DNA from: Paludibacteraceae bacterium
GTDB taxonomy: Bacteria; Bacteroidota; Bacteroidia; Bacteroidales; Paludibacteraceae
Length of the DNA stretch: 52,666 bases
Direction: 5' to 3'
Assembly (NCBI GenBank): GCA_017546705.1
Contig: JAFYSB010000023.1
Span: 1 to 52,666, forward strand
Both the position numbers and the translations under genes were made by a program. Under the pieces are notes generated by a model that saw nothing but the letters and a program-made list of their open reading frames with translations, had not been told where the DNA came from and did not search any database. This document shows positions 32,969 through 41,626 of this stretch, piece by piece (the stretch's first letter is position 1; the number at the start of each line of letters is the position of its first letter).

Positions 32969-35356
32969 CTACATACTCAAATACAGGCGGAAACGCACTG
33001 CCCACCATGGTGAGGAGGGGTCTTGTAGCTGGGTGAGGCGAAAAACACCATACACCTCGCCAATGCGCAGGATATTGCCAATACCAACACCCATCTCCAC
33101 GTAAGGCGTATTGAGTGCACTCAGTGTGCTATGGTGCGTATGGTTGTAAGGGAATGGAAGCGCGGTTTGGTGCTCCTTGCTGAGTCCTCCATATGCCACT
33201 TTCAGCTCCACCAACTCGCGCAAACGTGCATAGCGCAGCCCAGGAATCAAATTGAACAAGATACCCTTGCCATTCCAATGAGCGTGCAACGCGATGTATT
33301 TGTCAGCCGCATATTGGTAGTTGTTCATGAGTGAGAAGCGATGGGTGTCGAAGACATGTGTTTGGTTGCCTTCAAAATGGTGCAGCAATGGATAAGGCAC
33401 TTTGCCAAACACCAATCCCGCTTGCAGCAGATAATTCAATTCGCCCGCCATACCCAGGTCCACATTGTGGCGCAACATCACTTGTAAGTTGCCATACATG
33501 CGATACGATGGCATATTATCCAAGCGGTAGCTGCCCAATTCGGCGCCCACGTATATCACGGGCAAATGATTGTAGATATGTCGGCGGTGGAAATAGGTGT
33601 CCACCTTGCGCTCGTTGAAACTGATACGTGCAGAAGCGCCGAGGGTGGAGTAGAACATCGTAGGTTGGCTATGGTAGTCGCGGGTGGCTTCGCCGTATCC
33701 CGTTTGACCGACCTTGACATAGGCTTGGGTTTCTAAGTATTGATTCCACTCGTCAGCGAATTGCACACGTCCTTCTTGACGGCGTGTCATGGTGTTGTAG
33801 TAGTATTCCGTATTGAATATGGCGCCACGCAGCAGTTCGGTGACAAGGTTCAACTGAGGGTTGAATACGTTGTTCTCACGTCTATACTCTTCAAAATCGT
33901 CCACCTCGGAATACACGTATGTGTCGCTATATTTGAGTTGAACAGTATGCCTTTTCTCGCTTGGCATAGCGATGTTAATCATTCCAAATCCTTTGAACGC
34001 TCTGTCTCCAATACCATAAGCCACCAATGCCTCAAGGCTAACATGCTTCCATAGTGCTTCCGTCGTTCGCAAAGGAATACCTACACGCAAGCCCTCTTGC
34101 GGATTGTATTTGATAAGATGGTGTATCTTGCCGACTTCCACATATTTGTTGGTAGGAATATAACCCGTGTTGAATACATACGCTAAGAACTTAGCCGTCT
34201 TGAAGAGTGGCGTATTGTTGAGGCTATCCAATGCGGGCAGGATGACATCATGGTTGATGGTGTCAAAGGCGGTAAGGTTATTCAGCTCATTTGGAGTGTT
34301 AAGAGGGGTGTTCCAAGCCGTTTGACGATTGAGTAGTAGGGTGGGGAATATATGTATCGAATCGCTCAGCGTTGGTGTCTTGATGGCGAAGTCCATGAGC
34401 AGACTCATCTGCTCAGATAGCAACTGATTGTTCGGTGCAAAGGTCTGATGAATGGTAAGCTCCTTGAGGTAGTTGATACTCGTTTGTACGGGCATCTGGA
34501 CATCAATGCTGCGCAATGCACAGCTGGCAGAGTCGATGGTCATCTCGCCATTGAAGGTGGCGTAGAACGGATTCTTGGTTTTGAAATGCAATACGTAATG
34601 CTTCTCATTGCCCACTTGTACGCTATCGGCCAAGTAATACTTATAATAGGTATTGCCCGATGCCGCCAACGGACTCAGCAGCGATGTGCTGAGAAAGGGT
34701 AAACTATTGTCGTAGAAATCAAATGCTGTAGGTATTTGTCCGAGTAGCAACTGGTAGTCGGTCAATGTCAGTAGTGTGGCTTCTTCGCGTACGCTGTCCG
34801 CCAATTGCTGCCGCCAATATAGCGGAATCAGATACGTGCTATCCTCTTGCTGGATCATACCACTTTGCAGGCTCTTCCATAGTGCCCGCTTTAGATGTCT
34901 GGACTGAATGTCCGATACGTATAATGCCGTCTTGCTTGCTTGGCTGGGGGCTACGGTTGGCTTGTTGGTAGCACGTCGTGCACGTACTTTATCCATCAAC
35001 GCTAAGGCAGGGTTGTCCCCAGGCACGACAAATACCTCCTGCAAGCTGCCTACCTTCTCGCGTAGCGCAATATCAATGCCCGATTGGGTATGTGGCTCAA
35101 TCTTGAATCGTTCGGTATGATAGCCCACCGCACTCACCACCATCGTACGCGCTTTCTCCATATCCTCGCGCAGGAGGAAGAGCCCCTCTGCGTTGGTCGT
35201 TGTGCCCAACTGTGTTCCTTGTAGATACACATGTACATTCGGCAGAGGCTCACCCGTGTTGGCGTCATATACTTCGCCCACCACGATGGTCTTCTGTCCC
35301 CATAGCCCATAGCCTATAGCCCATAAGCCGAATAATATGATAAGCAGCCGTTTCAT
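32969..35356 (-). CDS. DUF5686-family outer-membrane protein with carboxypeptidase-like domain
   Basis: 795 residues. Signal peptide at 1-20. A carboxypeptidase-regulatory-like domain covers about 24-105 (VVGEVYDANTGEPLPNVHVYLQGT, read in parts), followed by the DUF5686 region, rich in beta strands and aromatic residues, ending LRFYLSM-like. Family members are predicted outer-membrane beta-barrels of unknown function. The start overlaps the xerD stop (ATGA). The signal peptide core GLWAIGYGLWG is encoded by a repeated 35301-35325 word (CATAGCCCATAGCCTATAGC...), a low-complexity insertion used as signal sequence. Confidence 0.85.
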   Translation of the reverse strand: MKRLLIILFGLWAIGYGLWGQKTIVVGEVYDANTGEPLPNVHVYLQGTQLGTTTNAEGLFLLREDMEKARTMVVSAVGYHTERFKIEPHTQSGIDIALREKVGSLQEVFVVPGDNPALALMDKVRARRATNKPTVAPSQASKTALYVSDIQSRHLKRALWKSLQSGMIQQEDSTYLIPLYWRQQLADSVREEATLLTLTDYQLLLGQIPTAFDFYDNSLPFLSTSLLSPLAASGNTYYKYYLADSVQVGNEKHYVLHFKTKNPFYATFNGEMTIDSASCALRSIDVQMPVQTSINYLKELTIHQTFAPNNQLLSEQMSLLMDFAIKTPTLSDSIHIFPTLLLNRQTAWNTPLNTPNELNNLTAFDTINHDVILPALDSLNNTPLFKTAKFLAYVFNTGYIPTNKYVEVGKIHHLIKYNPQEGLRVGIPLRTTEALWKHVSLEALVAYGIGDRAFKGFGMINIAMPSEKRHTVQLKYSDTYVYSEVDDFEEYRRENNVFNPQLNLVTELLRGAIFNTEYYYNTMTRRQEGRVQFADEWNQYLETQAYVKVGQTGYGEATRDYHSQPTMFYSTLGASARISFNERKVDTYFHRRHIYNHLPVIYVGAELGSYRLDNMPSYRMYGNLQVMLRHNVDLGMAGELNYLLQAGLVFGKVPYPLLHHFEGNQTHVFDTHRFSLMNNYQYAADKYIALHAHWNGKGILFNLIPGLRYARLRELVELKVAYGGLSKEHQTALPFPYNHTHHSTLSALNTPYVEMGVGIGNILRIGEVYGVFRLTQLQDPSSPWWAVRFRLYLSM
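35301..35325. repeat. repeat word CATAGCC(C/T)ATAG in a signal peptide
   Basis: Overlapping copies of CATAGCCCATAGCCTATAGC encode the hydrophobic core GLWAIGYGLWG of the DUF5686 protein. Confidence 0.7.
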
Positions 35357-36234
35357 CTATTCTCTGGATGGAATTTTAATACCGCCTCGCGCAGGTCATG
35401 GATATCCACATGCGTGTATATCTCGGTGGTGCTAATGCTTTCGTGCCCAAGCAGTTGCTGGATGATTCGTAGGTCGGCTCCATTCTGCAATAGGTGTGTG
35501 GCAAACGAGTGGCGCAAGGTGTGTGGCGAGATGGTCTTCTGTATCCCCGCTTCCCGTGCTAAGGTCTTGATGATGGTGAAGATCATGGCACGTGTAAGCT
35601 GCCTACCATACCGATTAACAAATGCAATATCGATGGCTTCTGGTTTGATGTCCAAGGCACTGCGGTCTTGCATCCAATATGCGAACCACTCTACCGCTAC
35701 GGGCGATACTGGAACAAGGCGCTGTTTGCTGCCTTTGCCCGTGATGCGCATGTATCCCTCCTGAAGGTACATGTCGCTCAATCGCAGATTCACCAACTCG
35801 CTCACGCGCAATCCACTGCCATACAGCATCTCAATAATAGCGCGATTGCGATGGCTCTCGCTCTTTGACATGTCTATCTGCGCAATCATTCGATCGATCT
35901 CCTCTACCGATAGCACATCGGGGAGGTGCATTTCTTTTTTTGGGGTCTCGATGAGTTCCGAAGGGTCTTGCTCAATGTAGTTGTGATAGAGCAAGAAGCG
36001 GTAAAACGAATGTATCCCTGCCACCAACCGAGCTTGTGTACGCACTGAGGCAATTTCCTTGAAGGTATCAAACACGAATGCCTGCAAATCGTCAAAACTG
36101 GCATATACCACATCTATCCCATGCTTATCAGCATACTCCTTTAGTCGCTGATAATCCATTAGATAAGCATCTACCGAATTAGGGCTTAGTCCTTTCTCTA
36201 ACTTCAGATATGTGCGGTACTCTTTTTCTAACAT
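35353..36234 (-). CDS. xerD: tyrosine site-specific recombinase XerD/XerC
   Basis: 293 residues from MLEKEYRTYLKLEKGLSP, the usual length; a 34-codon upstream extension would overlap the lipoprotein gene and is rejected. Core-binding SAM-like domain at about 1-90 and catalytic domain at 105-290. All catalytic residues are visible: Arg143 (GLRVSELV), Lys in GKGSKQR near 167, His238/Arg241 (HTLRHSFATH), His near 264 (LLGHESIS) and nucleophile Tyr273 (EIYTHV). It resolves chromosome dimers at dif. The housekeeping neighbours argue against an integrase of a mobile element. Confidence 0.92.
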   Translation of the reverse strand: MLEKEYRTYLKLEKGLSPNSVDAYLMDYQRLKEYADKHGIDVVYASFDDLQAFVFDTFKEIASVRTQARLVAGIHSFYRFLLYHNYIEQDPSELIETPKKEMHLPDVLSVEEIDRMIAQIDMSKSESHRNRAIIEMLYGSGLRVSELVNLRLSDMYLQEGYMRITGKGSKQRLVPVSPVAVEWFAYWMQDRSALDIKPEAIDIAFVNRYGRQLTRAMIFTIIKTLAREAGIQKTISPHTLRHSFATHLLQNGADLRIIQQLLGHESISTTEIYTHVDIHDLREAVLKFHPENR

Positions 36235-36241
36235 AGGTACA

Positions 36242-36772
36242 TTATCGATAGATGGCAGGACCTGTGTAGGTGGCGTGATAATGTGTGGAGTCTTCGGTAT
36301 AGAGGTTGAAATCCAACACCACATCATCCGCCTCATATGCTATGGTCATGTTGCCGCCAGTCATCAGCAGGATACGCTGTATTTGGTCTTCTGCTATCAG
36401 CAGCAAATAGGTGCCTGTCACATTTCCCTCAAAACTCATGCCACGCAAGAAAGTCATCTCCTTGGCTACACTATCCATCTCATAGTATCCCGCAGGCAAA
36501 CGCTTGGTGCTGTCTTTGGCTACAAAAATATCAGATAGATATAGGTTGCAGCCTGTACCAGAGATATGCCAAGCTGAGTCATACTCCAATCCGTCGGAGA
36601 GTAGATCTATGGCATACACCTGATGACCACTATTGTAAAAGTCTGCGTATGCCCTGAAATCAGCGGTGGTATATACGCTATCTACTTGCTGTGTAGCAGG
36701 GCGAGTAGGATTGTTGTGCGGCGTACATGCCACAGCCATCACTAATATGATGATATATAGATATGCTTTCAT
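36242..36772 (-). CDS. small lipoprotein of unknown function
   Basis: 176 residues with lipoprotein signal ending AVAC (Cys16). The mature part has a RLPAGYYEMDSVAKEMTFLRG block and a C-terminal beta-rich segment; I do not recognise the family. It sits 16 bases after the LolC/E-like permease gene and 7 bases before xerD, same strand. That position next to a lipoprotein-sorting-type permease is suggestive but proves nothing. Confidence 0.7.
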   Translation of the reverse strand: MKAYLYIIILVMAVACTPHNNPTRPATQQVDSVYTTADFRAYADFYNSGHQVYAIDLLSDGLEYDSAWHISGTGCNLYLSDIFVAKDSTKRLPAGYYEMDSVAKEMTFLRGMSFEGNVTGTYLLLIAEDQIQRILLMTGGNMTIAYEADDVVLDFNLYTEDSTHYHATYTGPAIYR

Positions 36773-36788
36773 GTCGAAATATGTAATT

Positions 36789-38000
36789 CTAAACTTTCAC
36801 TTTTCTTGCTGGTATCCACGACGATATCGCGCCCAATGCCAACACCACCATGCACACCATGACGATGTCCCAGGCTTGCACTGCTACAGGATAGGCATTG
36901 AGTACATATTCCGTGCCATTGCCCAACTTGAGCAACCCAAAATGCTCTTGCAGCAGGCATATGGTAAGTCCGATCAGCAATCCGCCAATAGCACCTAAGG
37001 TATTTACCAGCCAGCCTTCGAGCATAAACACCCTGCGAATCATTCCATCGCTTGCACCGAGGTGCGAAAGGGTGCGTATATCTTGCTGCTTATCGATGAT
37101 GAGCATGGACAGCGAACCGATGCCATTGAAGGTGGCAATCAGCAGTATGAATATCAGTAGCAATGCCGTTAATAGTTTCTCCACGCGCAAGATGCGGAAG
37201 AAGTCCTCTTGCTGCTCATAGCGGTCTTGCAGCACATACCCATCGCCCAATACCGCTGCTATCTCGCGCTTGGCATGTTTGATGCTATACCCTTCAGCGA
37301 TAGCTACTTGCAACGCACTCACTTCTTGCTCTCCATAGTCTAGCAAGCGGCGTGTGAGTCCAATATCTACTAGCATCAAGTTGTCGTCGTACTTCTGTTG
37401 ATTCACAGCGAAAGTGCCAGCAATGAAACATGCTTCTTGGTTGAAGTTCGCATCAGGACGTAGCATATTCACTTTTCCTTCTCGCTTAGGGGCATATACC
37501 TGCAATGCATGGATAAAGCGTGCTCCAATGCCCAATTTCCATGCCAATCCTTGTCCTAGCACGGCGCGATCGAAGGCGCCATCGTACACCTCATAATGAC
37601 CGTCAGTAATGATATTCTCAATACCAGTCATCTTCCCAAACACTGAATCCACACCCAGCAACTGTACGGGCATTTGCTTGTCCTCGAAATACACCAATGC
37701 TGTCTCTTGAATGCTCTCGCTCAGCATATCTACACATGGCAGGCCGAGTAGGGCATCCTTCTGCTTATCGTTGATAATGAAGGTTTTACCCGCTTTGGCG
37801 GTGATACGCAAATCGGGGTCGAACTGCGAAAACAGTTGCTCTACCATCACGCCGAAGCCATTCATCACGCTTAGCACGCAGATCATGGCTGCAGTAACTA
37901 CACCTACCGCCACCGACGATATGGCTGTAATGATATGGATGGCATTAAACTGCTTTTTAGCAAATAAATACCGCCACGCTATTTTCAACTCCGTCTTCAC
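36789..38000 (-). CDS. LolC/LolE-type ABC transporter permease (GTG start)
   Basis: 403 residues. FtsX/MacB-type topology: membrane segment near 20-45, a large periplasmic domain, then three membrane segments (about 270-295, 325-350, 375-398). The N-terminus AWRYLFAKKQFNAIHIITAIS and the LSHLGASDGMIRRVFMLEGW block near 310-330 fit lipoprotein-releasing or MacB-like permeases. The start codon is GTG (38000-37998), directly after an in-frame TAG; no ATG nearby gives the conserved N-terminus. No ATPase gene (LolD) is adjacent. Located between rbfA and the small lipoprotein. Confidence 0.85.
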   Translation of the reverse strand: MKTELKIAWRYLFAKKQFNAIHIITAISSVAVGVVTAAMICVLSVMNGFGVMVEQLFSQFDPDLRITAKAGKTFIINDKQKDALLGLPCVDMLSESIQETALVYFEDKQMPVQLLGVDSVFGKMTGIENIITDGHYEVYDGAFDRAVLGQGLAWKLGIGARFIHALQVYAPKREGKVNMLRPDANFNQEACFIAGTFAVNQQKYDDNLMLVDIGLTRRLLDYGEQEVSALQVAIAEGYSIKHAKREIAAVLGDGYVLQDRYEQQEDFFRILRVEKLLTALLLIFILLIATFNGIGSLSMLIIDKQQDIRTLSHLGASDGMIRRVFMLEGWLVNTLGAIGGLLIGLTICLLQEHFGLLKLGNGTEYVLNAYPVAVQAWDIVMVCMVVLALGAISSWIPARKVKV

Positions 38001-38031
38001 CTAAACTCTAAAGTCCCTTGTCCAACAAACT

Positions 38032-38062
38032 GTCAATTGTCAACTATCAACTATCACTTGTC
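38032..38062. repeat. GTCAA/CTATCAA simple repeat in the rbfA-permease gap
   Basis: GTCAATTGTCAACTATCAAC and a further CTATCAC, a low-complexity word overlapping the rbfA stop region. The preceding CTAAACTCTAAA (38001) is another copy of the genome word seen near vapE. Confidence 0.55.
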
Positions 38063-38395
38063 TCCCTTCAGCAACTCGTCAATGCGAGCCATTTTGTCAA
38101 TGGTTTCATCGAGGTGGAAGTGCAACTCGGGAATGATACGCAGCTGATGACGTTGCATATGTCCCATCTCGCCGCGAATCTTCGCGGTGTCTTCTTGCAC
38201 TTGTGCGATGGTGCTGGCCACTTTGTCTTGTGGGAACACACTCAGATAGACATGTGCGATGCTCAAGTCAGATGATATTCTCACTTCACTCACCGAGATG
38301 AGTGTTCCGCGCATTGCGCGCGCGTATTTCAATAAAATATCGCTCAAATCCTTCTGGATCAAGCGCTCAATCTTTTGTTGTCTTGTTGATTCCAT
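38054..38395 (-). CDS. rbfA: ribosome-binding factor A
   Basis: 113 residues, KH-fold type. RQQKIERLIQKDLSDILLKYAR at the N-terminus, VSEVRISSDLSIAHVYLSVF near 38-57 and RIIPELHFHLDETIDKMARIDELL at the C-terminus are family hallmarks. It binds the 30S subunit during maturation of 16S rRNA 5' end. Starts the block followed by the permease, and lies downstream of rpmH with three hairpins between. Confidence 0.92.
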   Translation of the reverse strand: MESTRQQKIERLIQKDLSDILLKYARAMRGTLISVSEVRISSDLSIAHVYLSVFPQDKVASTIAQVQEDTAKIRGEMGHMQRHQLRIIPELHFHLDETIDKMARIDELLKGDK

Positions 38396-38437
38396 ATATT
38401 GATTGTCTCTAAGCTTCTTAACTAATTATACGCAATA

Positions 38438-38516
38438 AGGGAAAGGAGTATATACTCTTTTCCCTATGCTGATGCCTTAGGAAAAAGCCCTAAGGTTGTC
38501 TAATCGTTGATTAGCG
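38438..38516 (-). terminator. three consecutive hairpins between rpmH and rbfA
   Basis: AGGGAAA...TTTCCCT with an inner GAGTATATACTC palindrome (38438-38465), CCTTAGG/CCTAAGG with a 7-base loop (38475-38495), and CTAATC-GTT-GATTAG (38502-38516) overlapping the rpmH stop. In the minus direction they would attenuate transcription from the ribosomal gene into rbfA. Confidence 0.65.
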
Positions 38517-38669
38517 TTTGTGACGACCTTCGTCAGCTACAGTCAATTTCTTGCGACCGTGTGCGCGGCGAGCTGCCAATACGCGACGACCATTTGCGGT
38601 AGCCATACGAGCACGGAAACCGTGTTTGTTACGACGACGACGTTGACTTGGTTGGAATGTACGTTTCAT
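38511..38669 (-). CDS. rpmH: 50S ribosomal protein L34
   Basis: 52 residues, [19 protein letters not shown]... , with the L34 core [26 protein letters not shown] (read in two parts). ATG at 38667-38669, TAA at 38511-38513. Very basic, as expected. Its promoter element is at 38733-38740. The C-terminal extension [10 protein letters not shown] is typical of Bacteroidales L34. Confidence 0.96.
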   Translation of the reverse strand: MKRTFQPSQRRRRNKHGFRARMATANGRRVLAARRAHGRKKLTVADEGRHKR

Positions 38670-38732
38670 TGTTTTATGTTATTTTATGCCCCATCTCGTG
38701 GGCTGGTTAATAATTTCGTGCGAAAAAGCGTG

Positions 38733-38740
38733 CAAAGGTA
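38733..38740 (-). promoter_or_regulatory. -7 element of rpmH
   Basis: TACCTTTG followed by CACGC on the minus strand, 63 bases before the ATG. The 365-base gap to the next rightward gene holds this promoter, the one at 38997, and a short GC hairpin CTCGCG-TGCG-CGCGAG (38886-38901). Confidence 0.7.
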
Positions 38741-38996
38741 CTACAAAAAAAGCAAATACGCAAGAAAAATTGCAAAAAAGTTTTATTTTAATGCGTTTTA
38801 TTGCATGTTTGCCACATAAAAAATAATAAAATCAGTCAAAAAAGGAATTGAAAAACTATCTCAGTATAAAATTAGGGTACGTGTGCTCGCGTGCGCGCGA
38901 GAAATCAAGCAAGTAAAATGTAAATTTATTCGCAAAATTGAGCAAAAAAACATCGACTTTGCCGATTGTTTTCTTGCTTAATTGAAAAAAATGTAC

Positions 38997-39004
38997 TACC
39001 TTTG
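38997..39004 (+). promoter_or_regulatory. -7 element of the YfhO-like gene
   Basis: TACCTTTG followed by CAGGC, 30 bases before the ATG at 39035; it lies inside and so excludes a longer reading frame from 38966. Confidence 0.7.
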
Positions 39005-39034
39005 CAGGCTGAAAATAACGTAAACAACGCACAG

Positions 39035-41626
39035 ATGAAAATAGACTGGAAGAAAATTCTGCCCTATGCCGTGGCAATCGTAGCATTTGTGGTGGTAGCA
39101 ATGATTTATTGTGCACCTCTGCTGGAAGGCAAAGTACTGGTGCAAGGTGATGTCAATAACTGGAAGGGGGCCGCACAAGAGGCACGTGCTTTTTACGATG
39201 AGCATGGTACACGCACATGGTGGACCAACTCTATGTTTGGCGGCATGCCCACCTACCAGATCACTGGTAGCCTGCCTTCAGGTGAAATGCGTAATGGTAT
39301 AGCGAAGGTTGCTCACCTTGGCATGGAAGGCGGATGGGAAGCTATAGGTATTATCTTTGCCTATTTCTTTGGATTCTTCCTCATGCTTCGTTGTTTCAAG
39401 GTAAATCCTTGGCTAAGTATCATTGGGGGGCTAGCCGTAGGGTTCTCCACATACTTCTTTTTGATTATCCCTGCAGGACACGTTACCAAAGCAGTAGCGT
39501 TGGGGTTCTTAGCACCTATGATAGGTGGTTTTTATGCTATTTTCCGCAAACAATATTGGCTAGGAGCACCGCTCGTAATGCTTTATGGTATTATGAGCAT
39601 TAACCTCCACCCACAAATGACTTACTATATCTTTATGCTGATAGGGGTATTGGCATGTGCCGAACTCTATATTCATATTAAGGATAAAGCATGGAAAGAT
39701 TTAGGCATATCGCTTGGCGTATTGGCGTTGAGTTTGCTACTGGTTGTGGGAACAAAGGCCAGTTGGTTAGAGATGAACCAATCCTATCTCAAAGAAACCA
39801 TGCGTGGTGGACATTCTGAATTAAGTCAGCCTACCCCCGACCCCTCCCTAAAGGGAAGGGAGAAATCTGCTGGTTTGGACCTGGATTATGCTACTGCTTG
39901 GAGTTATGGAGTGGATGAGACCATGACTTTCCTTATTCCTAACTGGGAAGGTGGAGCAAGCGGCTACAATGTAGGTGCGAAGTCAGACCTTTGTGAGACC
40001 ATGGTCAAGAATCGCGTGCCTAAACGTTCGGCAGAGCAGTTTTGTCAGCAAGTGCCTACCTATCGAGGAGAGAAGGCCTTTACTAGCGGTCCAGTATATA
40101 TAGGGGCGATTATCTGCTTCCTCTTTGTATTAGGCTTATTGATTGTACCTGGACCATATAAGTGGGCATTGCTCATAGCAACACTCTTCTCTGTGGCATT
40201 GGCATGGGGTAGAAACATGATGTGGTTGACGGAGTTATTTTTTAACTATTTCCCGATGTACAACAAGTTCCGTGCGGTGGAGAGTATCTTGGTTGTGGCA
40301 GAAATCACAATGCCATTGCTCGGAATCCTCGCATTGCAACAGATAGTGGATAAGAAGATTGCATGGGAGAAACTGCGTGTGAATATGTTTATAGCAGGCG
40401 GTGTCACTGCTGGATTGTGCCTTATCTTAGCTCTCTTTACTGGCATGGTGGATGTGACGAGCAGTTATGATGCACAATGGGTGAACCAAGTGCCTGCGTG
40501 GCTCAGAGATGCAATCTACGATGAGCGTGTAGCCATGATCAAAGCCGATGCTTGGCGTTCGTTTATCTTTATCGCATTGGGCTTTGCGGTGGTATATTTG
40601 TATGCTTGGAAATCTAATTCAGAGTCTCTAAACACTAAACACTCAACTCTAAACTATGTACTATATGCGGCCCTGGCAGCATTAGTACTAGCAGATATGC
40701 TACCTGTGAATAAGCGTTTCTTTGGTAGTGACCATTTTGTGAAGGCTAAAGATGCTGATGCGTATTTTGCGATGCAACCATACGAGCAACAGATTTTGGA
40801 GGACGAATCGTATTATCGCGTATTGAACTTGGCGACAAATACCTTTAATGATGCGCGTACAAGCTACCGACTGAAGTCCATCGGTGGTTATTCGGCGGCT
40901 AAACTGCGTCGTTATCAAGATTTGATAGACGAGCATATCTCAAAGGAGATGAACCCATTGATGCAAACGATTGTGCAAACACAAGGATTCTTGCAACCCG
41001 ATGCGAACGAAGGCAAGGATTTCCCTGTATTGAATATGCTCAATATGAAGTACGCTGTTGTACCTTTGCAAGGAGGCAAACAAGCACCAGTATATAACCC
41101 TTATGCGATGGGCAACTGTTGGTTTGTGGATGAGATAATGTTGGTGGATACACCAGACGAGGAGTGCGCAGCATTAAGCACTTTGGACTTGCATAAGCAA
41201 GCAGTAGCCGATAAGAAATTCGCTGAGGCATTGAATATTACCAAACCCGAGGTAACGCCTTTGATGGCTTTTGATGAGAGTAGTATAGAACTGACAAGTT
41301 ATGCGCCAAATTGTTTGCAATATGAATCCATGAACGAGCGCAATCAAGTGGCGGTATTCTCAGAGATTTACTATCCATATGATTGGCACTTGTATATCGT
41401 AAATGCGAATGGTGAGAGAGTAGAGTTGCCTTTGGCACGTGTAAACTACACCTTGCGTGCGGCGGTAATTCCTGCAGGTCATCATCAACTCGTGATGGAA
41501 TTCCGTCCACATGCTCTGCAAACAGATAAATGGTGTATGGCTATCTTGATTTTGGCATTGCTGCTTAGTGTAGGTGGTTTGACCTATCCTTTGTGGAAGA
41601 AAGCATCGCCTAAGTCCGAAGAATAA
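39035..41626 (+). CDS. YfhO-like multi-pass membrane protein
   Basis: 863 residues from MKIDWKKILPY. About twelve membrane segments in the first 560 residues and a last one near 835-855 surround a periplasmic C-terminal region. Blocks GKVLVQGDVNNWKGAAQEA near 31-49, WWTNSMFGGMPTYQ near 61-74 and HPQMTYYIFML near 190 are typical of Bacteroidales YfhO-like proteins, GT-C-type candidates for adding sugars to surface polymers. Two short insertions break the family pattern: QPTPDPSLKGREKS near 265-278 and SESLNTKHSTLN near 529-540, both encoded by genome repeat words. The stop overlaps the next start by one base (TAATG). Confidence 0.85.
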   Translation: MKIDWKKILPYAVAIVAFVVVAMIYCAPLLEGKVLVQGDVNNWKGAAQEARAFYDEHGTRTWWTNSMFGGMPTYQITGSLPSGEMRNGIAKVAHLGMEGGWEAIGIIFAYFFGFFLMLRCFKVNPWLSIIGGLAVGFSTYFFLIIPAGHVTKAVALGFLAPMIGGFYAIFRKQYWLGAPLVMLYGIMSINLHPQMTYYIFMLIGVLACAELYIHIKDKAWKDLGISLGVLALSLLLVVGTKASWLEMNQSYLKETMRGGHSELSQPTPDPSLKGREKSAGLDLDYATAWSYGVDETMTFLIPNWEGGASGYNVGAKSDLCETMVKNRVPKRSAEQFCQQVPTYRGEKAFTSGPVYIGAIICFLFVLGLLIVPGPYKWALLIATLFSVALAWGRNMMWLTELFFNYFPMYNKFRAVESILVVAEITMPLLGILALQQIVDKKIAWEKLRVNMFIAGGVTAGLCLILALFTGMVDVTSSYDAQWVNQVPAWLRDAIYDERVAMIKADAWRSFIFIALGFAVVYLYAWKSNSESLNTKHSTLNYVLYAALAALVLADMLPVNKRFFGSDHFVKAKDADAYFAMQPYEQQILEDESYYRVLNLATNTFNDARTSYRLKSIGGYSAAKLRRYQDLIDEHISKEMNPLMQTIVQTQGFLQPDANEGKDFPVLNMLNMKYAVVPLQGGKQAPVYNPYAMGNCWFVDEIMLVDTPDEECAALSTLDLHKQAVADKKFAEALNITKPEVTPLMAFDESSIELTSYAPNCLQYESMNERNQVAVFSEIYYPYDWHLYIVNANGERVELPLARVNYTLRAAVIPAGHHQLVMEFRPHALQTDKWCMAILILALLLSVGGLTYPLWKKASPKSEE
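39829..39862. repeat. 34-bp palindromic element, copy in the yfhO-like gene
   Basis: The core CCCCTCCCTAAAGGGAAGGG is an imperfect palindrome. The 34 bases match 46275-46308 at 31 positions. Here it is read as PTPDPSLKGRE in a loop of the membrane protein. Confidence 0.85.
40626..40655. repeat. CTCTAAAC/ACTAAACACTC word inside the yfhO-like gene
   Basis: CTCTAAACACTAAACACTC followed by AACTCTAAACT, related to the CTCTAAACT words in the vapE region. Read as SLNTKHSTLN between two membrane segments. Confidence 0.7.

Noticed and set aside
35353-36234. Integrase of a mobile element
   Set aside because: Length, single-gene context among housekeeping genes and lack of att repeats or cargo point to chromosomal XerD.
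38054-38395. The plus-strand frame at 38018-38275 as a gene
   Set aside because: It is antisense to rbfA, which has a full family match.
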